A stretch of 64,000 bases of DNA, taken from NCBI GenBank assembly GCA_910589165.1, contig CAJUSP010000010.1, forward strand, positions 48,340 to 112,339. The letters are read 5' to 3'. Origin of the DNA: an uncultured Adlercreutzia sp. (GTDB lineage Bacteria; Actinomycetota; Coriobacteriia; Coriobacteriales; Eggerthellaceae). Positions 22,599-30,507 of the stretch are shown in pieces (positions within the stretch are counted from its first letter, which is position 1; the number at the start of each line of letters is the position of its first letter). Below the pieces are notes generated by a model that did no database searches, had not been told where the DNA came from, and worked only from the letters and a program-made list of their open reading frames with translations. Both the position numbers and the translations under genes were made by a program.

Positions 22599-24227
22599 CT
22601 ACAGCCCGGCCACGTAGCGGCCCGTGGCGTAGCCGGTGGTGATGGCGCGGCCCACCGACAGGCCCTCGATGTCCATCGGGTAGTTGCTGTTGCCGAAGAA
22701 GGGGCCCGAGGCGTTGCCCACGGCGAACAGGCCCTCGATCGGCTGCATGTCGGCGTCGAGGCACTGGAAGTTGCCGTCGCACCACAGGCCGTCCACCAGC
22801 GCGTCAATGTTGTTCGCGCCGCGCGGCACGGCGTAGCAGGGGGCCTCGATGGGCACCATATACTCGTCGCGCTTGCCGAAATCGGCGTCACCCTCGCCGG
22901 CGGCCACCAGCTCGTTGTAGCGGTTGATGGACTCCACGATGGCCTCCACGGTGTAGTCGTGGGCCCATTCCTGCTCGTCGGCGTAGGCGATCATGTTCGC
23001 AGCCAGCTCCTCCAGAGTGTCGCCCGCAATCCACGCCTCCGGGTCCACGTTGCGGTAGGCGTTGTGGATAGAGATGTCGGAGAAGTCCTTCCACTGCTCG
23101 TAGTGCTCTTCCCAGTTCGTGGGCACGATGGAGAAGAACTTCACGGCGGTGGAATCGGCGAAGTCAACCTCGGCCAGGTACTTGTTGGTGAACTCGTTCA
23201 GGTAGCCCATGCGGCAGCAGCCCTCGTCCATAAAGCGCTTGCCGTGGCGGTCCAGGAACAGGTAGGGCATCTCGAAGCGCACCTTCGGGCCCTCGCCGTG
23301 CACCATCTTGGTGTGCGAGGCCGGGCACATTTGGGCGCCCACCCACATGGCGGCCTTCAGGCCGGAGCCGTTGCGGAAGTCCACGGCCTGGTGCAGGCCC
23401 TTGGCGTCCGGCGTGTAGAACTCGAGCATCTCGGTGTCGCCCACGTAGTCGCCCGAGGCCATGATGACGCCCTTGGCGGCGCGCAGCAGCACATGGCTGC
23501 CGTCCTTGGTCTCGCCGATGGCGCCGGCCACGCGGCCGTCTTCCACATGCAGCTGCACGCAGGGGGTCTCGAAGAAGATCTCGGCGCCCTCGGCCTGCAC
23601 GGCGTCGCCAATCACCAGCGCGCCCTTCTGGTGGCCCTCGTCATGGAAGTAGGTGTTGGCGTGGAAGTACACGTCGTGGCCGTTGCAGTTCACCACGTAG
23701 TCGTAGGGCTGCGACTCGCTGCCGCCCTGGGCTGCGGCCTCGGCCCACCAGGCCAGCGCCTCCTGGGAGTTGCGGGCCCAAGTTTCCACCTGGCCGAGGT
23801 TGGCGCGGTAGTCGCTCTTGTAGTTGATGTAGGACAGCGCCGCCTTGATGCCGGCCTCGCTCGTCTTGGTCAGGTCGATGGAGGCGCCCATGTTGCCGGC
23901 GGTCTGCACGATGGACAGGCTCTGCAGCACGCCCACGGTGGCACCGGCTTCAAGGGCAGAATGAATGGCGGCCAGGCCCGACTCGCCCGCGCCCACCACG
24001 ACGACGTCGAAGTCGTGGGTCTCGGCGAAATCGGTGATGTCGGCCGGCTTGTTCAGGAAGCTCGGGCCCATGTAGGTGGTGCCGTCGTCGGCGGCAGCGT
24101 CGGCGCCCGTGCCGGCGAGCTTCGGCTGGCCGCAGCCGGCCAGCGTGCCAGCGGCGGCGATGCCGGCGGCAGCCAGGCCGCCGAACTTGAACAGGTCGCG
24201 ACGAGAGACGTTCATTGCGTTGGTCAT
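22599..24227 (-). CDS. Tat-exported FAD-binding fumarate-reductase-family lipoprotein
   Basis: This 542-residue flavoprotein belongs to the fumarate reductase/succinate dehydrogenase flavoprotein family. It starts with a twin-arginine signal (SRRDLFKFGGLAAAG) ending in a lipobox LAGC (Cys32), so it should be exported folded and anchored outside the membrane. The FAD dinucleotide motif is VVVGAGESGLAAIHSALEAG. There is no fused FMN/heme domain, so electrons must come from a separate cytochrome or quinol protein. Substrates in this family include fumarate, urocanate and plant or host aromatic acrylates; none can be chosen here. Start at ATG 24227 (MTNAMNVSRRD), since the Tat signal directly follows. 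The LuxR gene next to it is the likely regulator. Confidence 0.92.
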   Translation of the reverse strand: MTNAMNVSRRDLFKFGGLAAAGIAAAGTLAGCGQPKLAGTGADAAADDGTTYMGPSFLNKPADITDFAETHDFDVVVVGAGESGLAAIHSALEAGATVGVLQSLSIVQTAGNMGASIDLTKTSEAGIKAALSYINYKSDYRANLGQVETWARNSQEALAWWAEAAAQGGSESQPYDYVVNCNGHDVYFHANTYFHDEGHQKGALVIGDAVQAEGAEIFFETPCVQLHVEDGRVAGAIGETKDGSHVLLRAAKGVIMASGDYVGDTEMLEFYTPDAKGLHQAVDFRNGSGLKAAMWVGAQMCPASHTKMVHGEGPKVRFEMPYLFLDRHGKRFMDEGCCRMGYLNEFTNKYLAEVDFADSTAVKFFSIVPTNWEEHYEQWKDFSDISIHNAYRNVDPEAWIAGDTLEELAANMIAYADEQEWAHDYTVEAIVESINRYNELVAAGEGDADFGKRDEYMVPIEAPCYAVPRGANNIDALVDGLWCDGNFQCLDADMQPIEGLFAVGNASGPFFGNSNYPMDIEGLSVGRAITTGYATGRYVAGL

Positions 24228-24374
24228 GATGGGTTCCCTTTCCCTCACGTTTTAGGTCGCCCCGCCCTCCGGGACGACCGCAGCCTCGGCTGCGCTTCTT
24301 GGCAGCACCCTCGCTGCGAGACGAACTATGCCGCCCCGGGAAATTCCACACATCGACCAAGCCGAAAAAAGAAG

Positions 24375-24402
24375 TTTAAACCTTTAAACCCCTCTATAAA
24401 CC
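24375..24402 (-). promoter_or_regulatory. Direct repeats upstream of the FAD reductase gene
   Basis: TTTAAACC at 24375-24382 and 24383-24390, and TATAAACC at 24395-24402, form three direct repeats in an AT-rich patch of an otherwise GC-rich region. They are candidate regulator binding sites or promoter for the FAD gene. Confidence 0.4.
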
Positions 24403-24438
24403 TAGGGATTGAACTGGGGAAACGCCTAGGGTCGACAG

Positions 24439-24502
24439 AAAGGGCATGGCCCTTTCCCTACGGGGCGCCTCTCGGATTCCGTAGGGCAAAGGCCATGCCT
24501 TT
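24439..24502. repeat. Imperfect palindrome between the FAD and Gly-rich membrane protein genes
   Basis: AAAGGGCATGGCCCTTTCCC at 24439 onward and GGGCAAAGGCCATGCCTTT ending at 24502 are near-complementary, with CTACGG / CCGTAG at the inner end and a 15-base loop. It lies in the 360-base gap between the two minus-strand genes. That gap also holds the TTTAAACC repeats and the next terminator, and no gene. Confidence 0.6.
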
Positions 24503-24536
24503 GCCGCCCGACCCGATTGTGCGTCCCGGAAACGAA

Positions 24537-24560
24537 GAGGACGACCCGTGGGTCGTCCTC
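24537..24560 (-). terminator. Terminator of the Gly-rich membrane protein gene
   Basis: GAGGACGACCC pairs with GGGTCGTCCTC. On the minus strand it is followed by TTCGTTTCC. It lies about 30 bases after the stop of the upstream gene. Confidence 0.75.
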
Positions 24561-24587
24561 TCTGGTAGGTGAGTTGTGTCAGCAGGG

Positions 24588-26780
24588 TTAGGCGGCTTTG
24601 CCTGCCTCGGGCTCCACGTTCGCTTTGGCGTCGCCATCCTGTGCGCCGTCGGCCGCAACAGCGGCATCCTGGGTGTCGGTGCCGGCGGCTACCTCCTCGG
24701 GGGTTTGGGCTGCGCCGTTGTCTTCCACCACATCGTCCTCGGGCTCGCCGGAGGCGTTCTCCGTCGCGCGGCCGTCGCCGCCCAGAATCTCGTAGGCGGG
24801 GCTCACGTTGGATCCGGCCGCTTCCACATAGGTGAAGTTGATCTCGTCGCCCACCTTGTAGCCCACAATGTCGAGCAGGCCCGGCAGCGCGAAGTCGAAG
24901 ATGCTGCCGTCCTCCCCTTCCACAGTCAGGTAGAAGTGGGTGTTGCCGTCGATAACCGCCTGGTTCATGGAGCGGATGGTGCCCTTCACGGTGACCACGT
25001 CAGTGGTGCCGCCGTCGCCCTCGGCCACCACGCCGTTGGTAGCCAGCAGCGCCTCGTAGGCCTTCTGCGTGTCGGCCACGGTATCGCCCACGGCCACGTT
25101 CTGGTAGCGCTGGATGTCGATCATGGCGAACTTCTTCACCAGGCCCGCACCATCCTTCAACGCCATGAAGTACGTCGGCTGGTTCGACACGTTAATGAGC
25201 AGCGGGAACGTGGAGGTGTAGCGCAAGTTCTGCACCTGGCCCTCGGCCGAATCCATGGCCGAGTCCTCGGTCGCGCCCGACACGCTATAGAAGTGCGACT
25301 CCTGGGTACGCTGGTTCACCAGCACGAAGCCGATGATGGAGTTGTCGGCCGTGGCCGAGGTGACGCCGGTGTACACCCACACGTCATCGTCCTTGGCGAT
25401 GTAGTTGTAGCCCAGCGTGCCATCGGTGCCCGGCGTGGTGCGCACCACGCCCTCCTGGCCGAGGAACGAATTGAACCAGCCATTATTGTAGGCGCCCCAC
25501 CAGTTGTACTGCTGAATGAGCAGCTCGGCCGGGAACACGCGGTCCACCCATTCGGGGCACTCCTCCACGGCCAGGTCCTGGGTCTCGCCGGTGGTGGCGT
25601 CGCACAGCACCACGCGGCTGATGGTCTGGCCGCCGAACAGCCCAATGGTGAAGTCCTTCACGGGGCAGATCCACCAGGGGTGACCGTCCTCATCGATTTC
25701 GAAGGACTTCTCGTCGAACATGTAGAAGGGGTATTTCAGCTGCACGTGGCGGTCGATGTTGCGCACGAGCGGCTCGCTCTGCGAGTAGTAGATGGGGCTG
25801 TCGCCGAGGCGCACGATTTCCGCATCCTGGGTGGTCATGTTCACAAGCGCGTAGGCCGGAATGCCACCCTCACGGTTGGTGAACCACTTGAACAGGTCCG
25901 CGTAGCCCAGCGGGCTCACGCGCACCGGCGTGCCCTGGTAGTTGATCTGGGAATACAGGTTCGAAACCTCGAACTGGCTCACGTACTCGGGAATGGAGCC
26001 CATCTCGCGGTTGCCCAGCAGGATGGCCGAGTCGCGGTCGATGACGGGAATCTCGTTGTAGTTCACTTCCTTGATGTCCTGGGCGAACTCCAGCGTGTCG
26101 GTCTTCAGCACGTTGGAGTACTTTTCGGCGTTGCCGGGGAAGATGGCCATGGACATAACGGCGCCGATGGCCACCAGCACCACCACGGCGATGGGCACAA
26201 ACGACAGCACACGCCAGGTTTTGGCCTTCCCCTCGTTCTTCACCACTTCCTTGGTGCCCGTGCGGTACTGCTTCTGCTTGACCCAGCACACCAGGAAGAT
26301 GGGCAGCAAAATGACGATGAACACGAAGGTCCAGAAGTCCACGGAATGGATGTTGATGGCCGGATGGAACCACCAGTAGGCGCCCGCGATGATGACCAGA
26401 GCCAGCACAATGGTCAGCACGAGCCACTTCTTGGAGGGCAGGTGGAAGTCGTTGGTGAGGAACTCGAAGTTCACCGGGGTGGCACCGTCGCCGCCCGACC
26501 CGCCGTGGGACGAGCCGCCGCCCGCGCCGCCGTTGCCGGCACCGCCGAAGCCTCCGAACCCGCCGAACGGGAAGCCGCCGAAGCCGCCCACGCCGCCGCG
26601 CGAGCCCGAGGCCCCGCGGCTGCCGCCCGCGTTGGCCGAACCGCTGCCGGCCCCCGAGCCCGCGCCGGAGCCGCTCGAAGCCGCCCCGTCCGCGCCCGAG
26701 CCCACGCCGTCGGTGTTCATGCCCGACTGCTGCAGCGCCTCAAGCAAAGATTCCAAACCCGATTTCGCCACGAAACTCAT
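24588..26780 (-). CDS. Large membrane protein with Gly-rich N-terminus and exterior domain
   Basis: I do not recognise this 730-residue protein. Residues 25-100 are a low-complexity Gly/Ser/Ala/Phe tail (repeats such as GGFGGF). Three membrane segments follow at about 119-138, 149-167 and 191-213. A roughly 500-residue domain after them is probably outside the cell and shows recurring beta/Trp-rich stretches (VDRVFPAELLIQQYNWWG). The end is an acidic Ala/Glu-rich tail. By the positive-inside rule the Gly-rich tail would be cytoplasmic. The ribosome site AAGAGAGG touches the ATG. It stands alone on the minus strand between a terminator and the Fic-like gene. A role in envelope function is inference. 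Confidence 0.85.
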   Translation of the reverse strand: MSFVAKSGLESLLEALQQSGMNTDGVGSGADGAASSGSGAGSGAGSGSANAGGSRGASGSRGGVGGFGGFPFGGFGGFGGAGNGGAGGGSSHGGSGGDGATPVNFEFLTNDFHLPSKKWLVLTIVLALVIIAGAYWWFHPAINIHSVDFWTFVFIVILLPIFLVCWVKQKQYRTGTKEVVKNEGKAKTWRVLSFVPIAVVVLVAIGAVMSMAIFPGNAEKYSNVLKTDTLEFAQDIKEVNYNEIPVIDRDSAILLGNREMGSIPEYVSQFEVSNLYSQINYQGTPVRVSPLGYADLFKWFTNREGGIPAYALVNMTTQDAEIVRLGDSPIYYSQSEPLVRNIDRHVQLKYPFYMFDEKSFEIDEDGHPWWICPVKDFTIGLFGGQTISRVVLCDATTGETQDLAVEECPEWVDRVFPAELLIQQYNWWGAYNNGWFNSFLGQEGVVRTTPGTDGTLGYNYIAKDDDVWVYTGVTSATADNSIIGFVLVNQRTQESHFYSVSGATEDSAMDSAEGQVQNLRYTSTFPLLINVSNQPTYFMALKDGAGLVKKFAMIDIQRYQNVAVGDTVADTQKAYEALLATNGVVAEGDGGTTDVVTVKGTIRSMNQAVIDGNTHFYLTVEGEDGSIFDFALPGLLDIVGYKVGDEINFTYVEAAGSNVSPAYEILGGDGRATENASGEPEDDVVEDNGAAQTPEEVAAGTDTQDAAVAADGAQDGDAKANVEPEAGKAA

Positions 26781-26932
26781 CCTCTCTTGCGAAGGGCGCC
26801 ACGCGGGCCGCCTTCGCGCTCACGGACAGCCCCTCGCTGCCCACAATGATTTCGTGACACCATACCAGAACCCCCGCGCACCCCCGCGAGTCCGTCAAAT
26901 ACCCGAAAGAAAACCGCAAGCGCCGGGCGCGC

Positions 26933-28234
26933 CTAGCCCTGCGGGGCTGATTCGCGGCGGCGCCAGAAGACCTGCTTCTTGCCGTGGAATTCCGTCAGGC
27001 ACAGCCCCAGACCCACTAGCTTGTTCAAATCTTCGCGCGCCGTGGAAACCGCCGTGTCGAAGCGCTCGGCGTAGGCGGCCACGTCGGTAACCCGGCGCGG
27101 ATCGTCCACCATGGCACATAGAAGCTGCTGTTGGCGATGGTTCAGCCGACCATCCGCCTCGATGGCGGCCTTCTCGCGTGCGTCCTCCGCATAAATGCGA
27201 TCGACCTCGGCCCGCAGCCGCGCTACGCCCTCCTGCAGCAAATTCGCCATCACGATGAGGTACGGGGTGTTATCCACGCCAAAATCGCTCACAGCCACGG
27301 CCTCGCCGTAACGGAACGGCGCCACATCCGGCGCCATGAGCCCCATCTCCCAATCGAGCCGCAGCTTTGTTGCCGGCACTGCGCGCAAGGCCGGCACGCC
27401 AACATGACGCACGTAAACCCAACGCACAACCATTTCCATAAATTCATTGCAGTGCGGGAAGGGCCAGCGCCCCCAGATGATAGCCGAGTTCATGATAAGT
27501 CCCAACAAAGGCTGAGACCCCCAGCGCCCATCCACGACGAGACGCTCGGCCACCATATCGAAGGGTCGCTCGGTATCGCGCACGAACAGCTCGGCATAAG
27601 GCGTGGGCGGCAGTGCGCTGCGCCGACCAGAGAAGGTGTCGACACCCTCGACGATACGCCCGTACAGTGCCTGAAGGACTTCGCCAGTAAGAGGCCAGGC
27701 GAATCCGTCGACGTCCCTCAGCAACGATGCAGTATTGGCTACGATGCGCTCCTCGTCGCTCGCTGGCATGCGCTCGCCGCGAACAATTGCCCGAACGGTC
27801 TCGTAATCCAACGCAAGCCCATCGCGCACCGCCGAAGCATGCAGGTCTTCCACAATGGGTTTTTGCAAGCGCCCACGAGCCAAAAGCGGCTCCACATTAT
27901 GCCACAGCTGCGAGGCAGCCCCGGTCTCGGCATAAAGCGCCCCCAGTATCTCTAGCGTGCGAGGCGGCGTGCACCAATGAGAGAGATCGAAAACGTCCTT
28001 GCCAGCCAACGGTACATACTCCCGCACCGAAGGAGAGGCCGACATACGCCGCATAAACGAGACGAGATCCCAGGCCGTCTCAGCGGCAATCCCACCGGGC
28101 ACATCCTGGGCAAAAAAGCTCTCTTTGCTTGCATAGATGCCTGGCTGTTCCTGCATGAACACCATGAAGTCTTCGTCTCGTAACAGTTCCCGCAGCCATT
28201 GCTCGTGACCTCGCGACTCCTCCATGTCAGCCAC
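26933..28234 (-). CDS. Fic-like protein with degenerate motif and C-terminal winged helix
   Basis: This 433-residue protein has the overall layout of Fic family proteins. There is an N-terminal helical part with an inhibitory-helix-like stretch (ASDEERIVANTASLL) and a central Fic-like core. The last 65 residues are a winged helix (NHRQQQLLCAMVDDPRRVTDVAAYAE onward, given in part). The catalytic HPFxxGNGR motif is replaced by WPFPHCNEFMEMV, lacking the motif His, the GN pair and the final Arg, so AMPylation activity is doubtful. The winged helix suggests a regulator. It is divergent from the second FAD lipoprotein gene, whose expression it may control. The family call is by resemblance. Confidence 0.65.
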   Translation of the reverse strand: MADMEESRGHEQWLRELLRDEDFMVFMQEQPGIYASKESFFAQDVPGGIAAETAWDLVSFMRRMSASPSVREYVPLAGKDVFDLSHWCTPPRTLEILGALYAETGAASQLWHNVEPLLARGRLQKPIVEDLHASAVRDGLALDYETVRAIVRGERMPASDEERIVANTASLLRDVDGFAWPLTGEVLQALYGRIVEGVDTFSGRRSALPPTPYAELFVRDTERPFDMVAERLVVDGRWGSQPLLGLIMNSAIIWGRWPFPHCNEFMEMVVRWVYVRHVGVPALRAVPATKLRLDWEMGLMAPDVAPFRYGEAVAVSDFGVDNTPYLIVMANLLQEGVARLRAEVDRIYAEDAREKAAIEADGRLNHRQQQLLCAMVDDPRRVTDVAAYAERFDTAVSTAREDLNKLVGLGLCLTEFHGKKQVFWRRRESAPQG

Positions 28235-28320
28235 CCCTTCCCCAAACGAGCCGACGCATTGGCAAAATCATAACGCAAGCGGCCGCGCAAGATCTCCTGA
28301 GCAAGTGTCGAAAACCGTCA

Positions 28321-28345
28321 GTTGAAGCCGAGTAATCGTTTCAAC
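28321..28345. promoter_or_regulatory. Inverted repeat in the divergent Fic-like / FAD promoter region
   Basis: GTTGAA (28321-28326) and TTCAAC (28340-28345) form an inverted repeat with a 13-base spacer, in the 218-base gap between the divergent genes. It is a candidate operator. Confidence 0.4.
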
Positions 28346-28452
28346 AGGCAAAACAAGTGATGAAAAGCGAAGTTTACCGACTATCTTTCCCGCCCCTAAA
28401 CTGCGGGCTGCAAGGCAATTCCAAAGAGGAAATTCCGAACAAGGAGGGAACT

Positions 28453-30114
28453 ATGACCGAAAACATGGAACGCCGCGATTTCCTGAAGGCCTCGACCCTG
28501 CTGGGCGCTGCCGCCCTGGGTGCTACCGCGCTCGCTGGCTGTGCGCCGCAGACCAAAGGCTCATCTGGCGGAGCCGGCTCCTTGGCGAGCACCGGTGGCG
28601 CCGATCCGTCTTCCATCGATTGGACGTACGAGACCGACGTAGTCATCATCGGTTCGGGCTCGGGCGGCACCTGCGCGGCCATCGAAGCGGCTCGAGCTGG
28701 GGCGGATGTCATCATCTTCGAGAAAGATCGTGCGCTTTTCGGCGGCGACTCAGCCCTTTGTGGAGGCTATATGCTGGCAGCCAACTGGTCAACCCAGGAA
28801 GAGCTCACTGGTTATGCGGGCGACACCGGAGAGGCCTTTGCCGATCAGATGATACGCTGGGCCCAAGGCTGCGCCAACGAAGAAATGATCCGTGAGGCCT
28901 GCATGCGCTCCGGCGAGGCCGTTGACTGGATGATCGAGACCGGCCGCGTTTACGAGGGCGCAAGCCCCCTGGCACCAGTCTGGTCTTGCGGCGACACTGA
29001 GGCTGACATCGTCCCTCGCTCTGTCTACAATCACAGCGCCTACGGTGCCGAAGCTGGGCATATGGCCACCTTGCGCAAGATCGTAGAAGAGACTGACAAT
29101 ATCCAGGTGGAAATGGATGCCGAAGTTGCTCACATCATCAAGAGCGCCTCGGGCGAAGTCATCGGCGTACAGCTAGCCAGCGGCGACTATGCCAAGGCCC
29201 GCAAGGGCGTTGTTATTGCCTGCGCCTCCGTGGACAACAACGCAGAAATGGCCCGCGACCTCGGCCTCATGCAAGATGTATGGGGCATGACGCTCGCTAA
29301 TGCTGGACTGGCAAACCCAGGCAGCCCCGACGTTGACTCCAACACTGGTGACGGCATTCGCATGCTTCGCGAGATCGGCGCAGATCTGCTTATGCAGCAA
29401 GCTGTATGCATGAATGACGATATGTACGTGGGCGGCGTAAGCGATTGGGGTTACAGCGACCTCATCAACAAGGAAATCAACATTTACGAATCGACCAATC
29501 TTGACGCTATTCTCGTGGACAAGACTGGTCGGCGTTTCTGCCAGGACGATGCGATATGGGGCTATGTGATTCACGAGTGCTCCAATGCCGCTTGGCGCCA
29601 GGGCTTCAACCCTAACGACCCCAAAACCGGCTACATCTACTATATCTACGACGCGAGTGGCGCTCCCCTCTTTGAGCTGAAAGGGCATACGCCCGACCAG
29701 AATGAAACCACCTACACTGCGGACACCGTGGAGGGCCTAGCTGAGTTCATCGGCTGTAATCCCAAAATCCTCGCTAACGAGGTGTCCAAATGGAATGCCT
29801 ACTGCGAAGGTGGCGAAGACCTCGATTTCGGCCGTCGCGCCAACTTAGCCCCCATCGTCACGCCGCCCTTCTACGCTGACGTAGTCAAGCCCGGCCCCAT
29901 GGGCACCTTCGCCGGCGCGAAGTCAAACGTAGAAGCCGAAATCATCGGCCTCGATGGCAACCCGATTCCCCGCCTCTACGGCGCTGGCTGCATCATCGGC
30001 GGCAACTACTCCGGCCCGTTCTACGTGGGCTGCGGTTGGTCCATCACCAACACGGTGGTCTGGGGCCGCGAGGCCGGCCAGAACGTCGCCGCCCTCGAGA
30101 GTTGGGAGGCGTAA
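28453..30114 (+). CDS. Tat-exported FAD-dependent fumarate-reductase-family lipoprotein
   Basis: This 553-residue paralogue of the 22599-24227 flavoprotein has a twin-arginine signal (ERRDFLKAST) and a lipobox LAGC with Cys30, then the FAD-binding VVIIGSGSGGTCAAIEAARAG. The C-terminal flavin motif is around LYGAGCIIGGNYSGPFYVGC. It is probably anchored outside the membrane and reduces an unknown organic electron acceptor. Start at ATG 28453 with AAGGAGGG 6 bases upstream. GC content is a little lower than neighbouring genes. No LuxR gene is adjacent; the divergent Fic-like winged-helix protein occupies that position. A terminator follows at 30207. Confidence 0.92.
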   Translation: MTENMERRDFLKASTLLGAAALGATALAGCAPQTKGSSGGAGSLASTGGADPSSIDWTYETDVVIIGSGSGGTCAAIEAARAGADVIIFEKDRALFGGDSALCGGYMLAANWSTQEELTGYAGDTGEAFADQMIRWAQGCANEEMIREACMRSGEAVDWMIETGRVYEGASPLAPVWSCGDTEADIVPRSVYNHSAYGAEAGHMATLRKIVEETDNIQVEMDAEVAHIIKSASGEVIGVQLASGDYAKARKGVVIACASVDNNAEMARDLGLMQDVWGMTLANAGLANPGSPDVDSNTGDGIRMLREIGADLLMQQAVCMNDDMYVGGVSDWGYSDLINKEINIYESTNLDAILVDKTGRRFCQDDAIWGYVIHECSNAAWRQGFNPNDPKTGYIYYIYDASGAPLFELKGHTPDQNETTYTADTVEGLAEFIGCNPKILANEVSKWNAYCEGGEDLDFGRRANLAPIVTPPFYADVVKPGPMGTFAGAKSNVEAEIIGLDGNPIPRLYGAGCIIGGNYSGPFYVGCGWSITNTVVWGREAGQNVAALESWEA

Positions 30115-30206
30115 ACCCCAAGTCATCCCCGAAAGGCGGCGCGGGATACGCCGACAGCGCTTCCCCTCCCCCGCTGAAAGCCTCCCGCTTCGCCTCCCCT
30201 CCCTCA

Positions 30207-30246
30207 GCCCCGACTCGCCCCGCGCGCGTCGGGGCGCTTTCTCTTC
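30207..30246 (+). terminator. Terminator after the second FAD lipoprotein gene
   Basis: GCCCCGAC (30207-30214) pairs with GTCGGGGC (30228-30235), followed by GCTTTCTCTT. Confidence 0.7.
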
Positions 30247-30330
30247 CCAACATGGCAGAAAATGCCGCCGACTATTTCTTCGAAGACGAGCCGCCCTGGC
30301 AATAACTTCGTTAATGCGTTGCAAAGAGGG

Positions 30331-30507
30331 CTAGCGGGAACCTCGTTCGCGTTTTTTGCGGCGGCGGGTTATGAGGCGGGTCCAGAGGAAGATGACGCCT
30401 AAGGTGGCCAGGGCCCAGAGCCAGTCCCAGGGGCAGAAACCCATGACCGCCAACGTGACGGCGGCCAGGGCCAGAAGCGCGTAGAGCATTTTGTCGAGCA
30501 GCGTCAT
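30331..30507 (-). CDS. Small two-helix membrane protein coupled to the LPQTG protein
   Basis: This is a 58-residue protein with two hydrophobic segments (YALLALAAVTLAVMGF and WLWALATLGVIFLWT) and a very basic tail (RRRKKRERGSR). Its ATG overlaps the stop codon of the LPQTG protein gene (ATGA), so the two are translationally coupled. The start at 30549 upstream would lie inside that gene and is less likely. The function is unknown. Because of the coupling it may help surface protein export, sorting or anchoring, which is inference. Confidence 0.7.
   Translation of the reverse strand: MTLLDKMLYALLALAAVTLAVMGFCPWDWLWALATLGVIFLWTRLITRRRKKRERGSR

Noticed and set aside
22495..22785. N-terminal extension of the LuxR protein
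   Set aside because: It is the reading-frame shadow of the FAD gene's end and of the terminator region.
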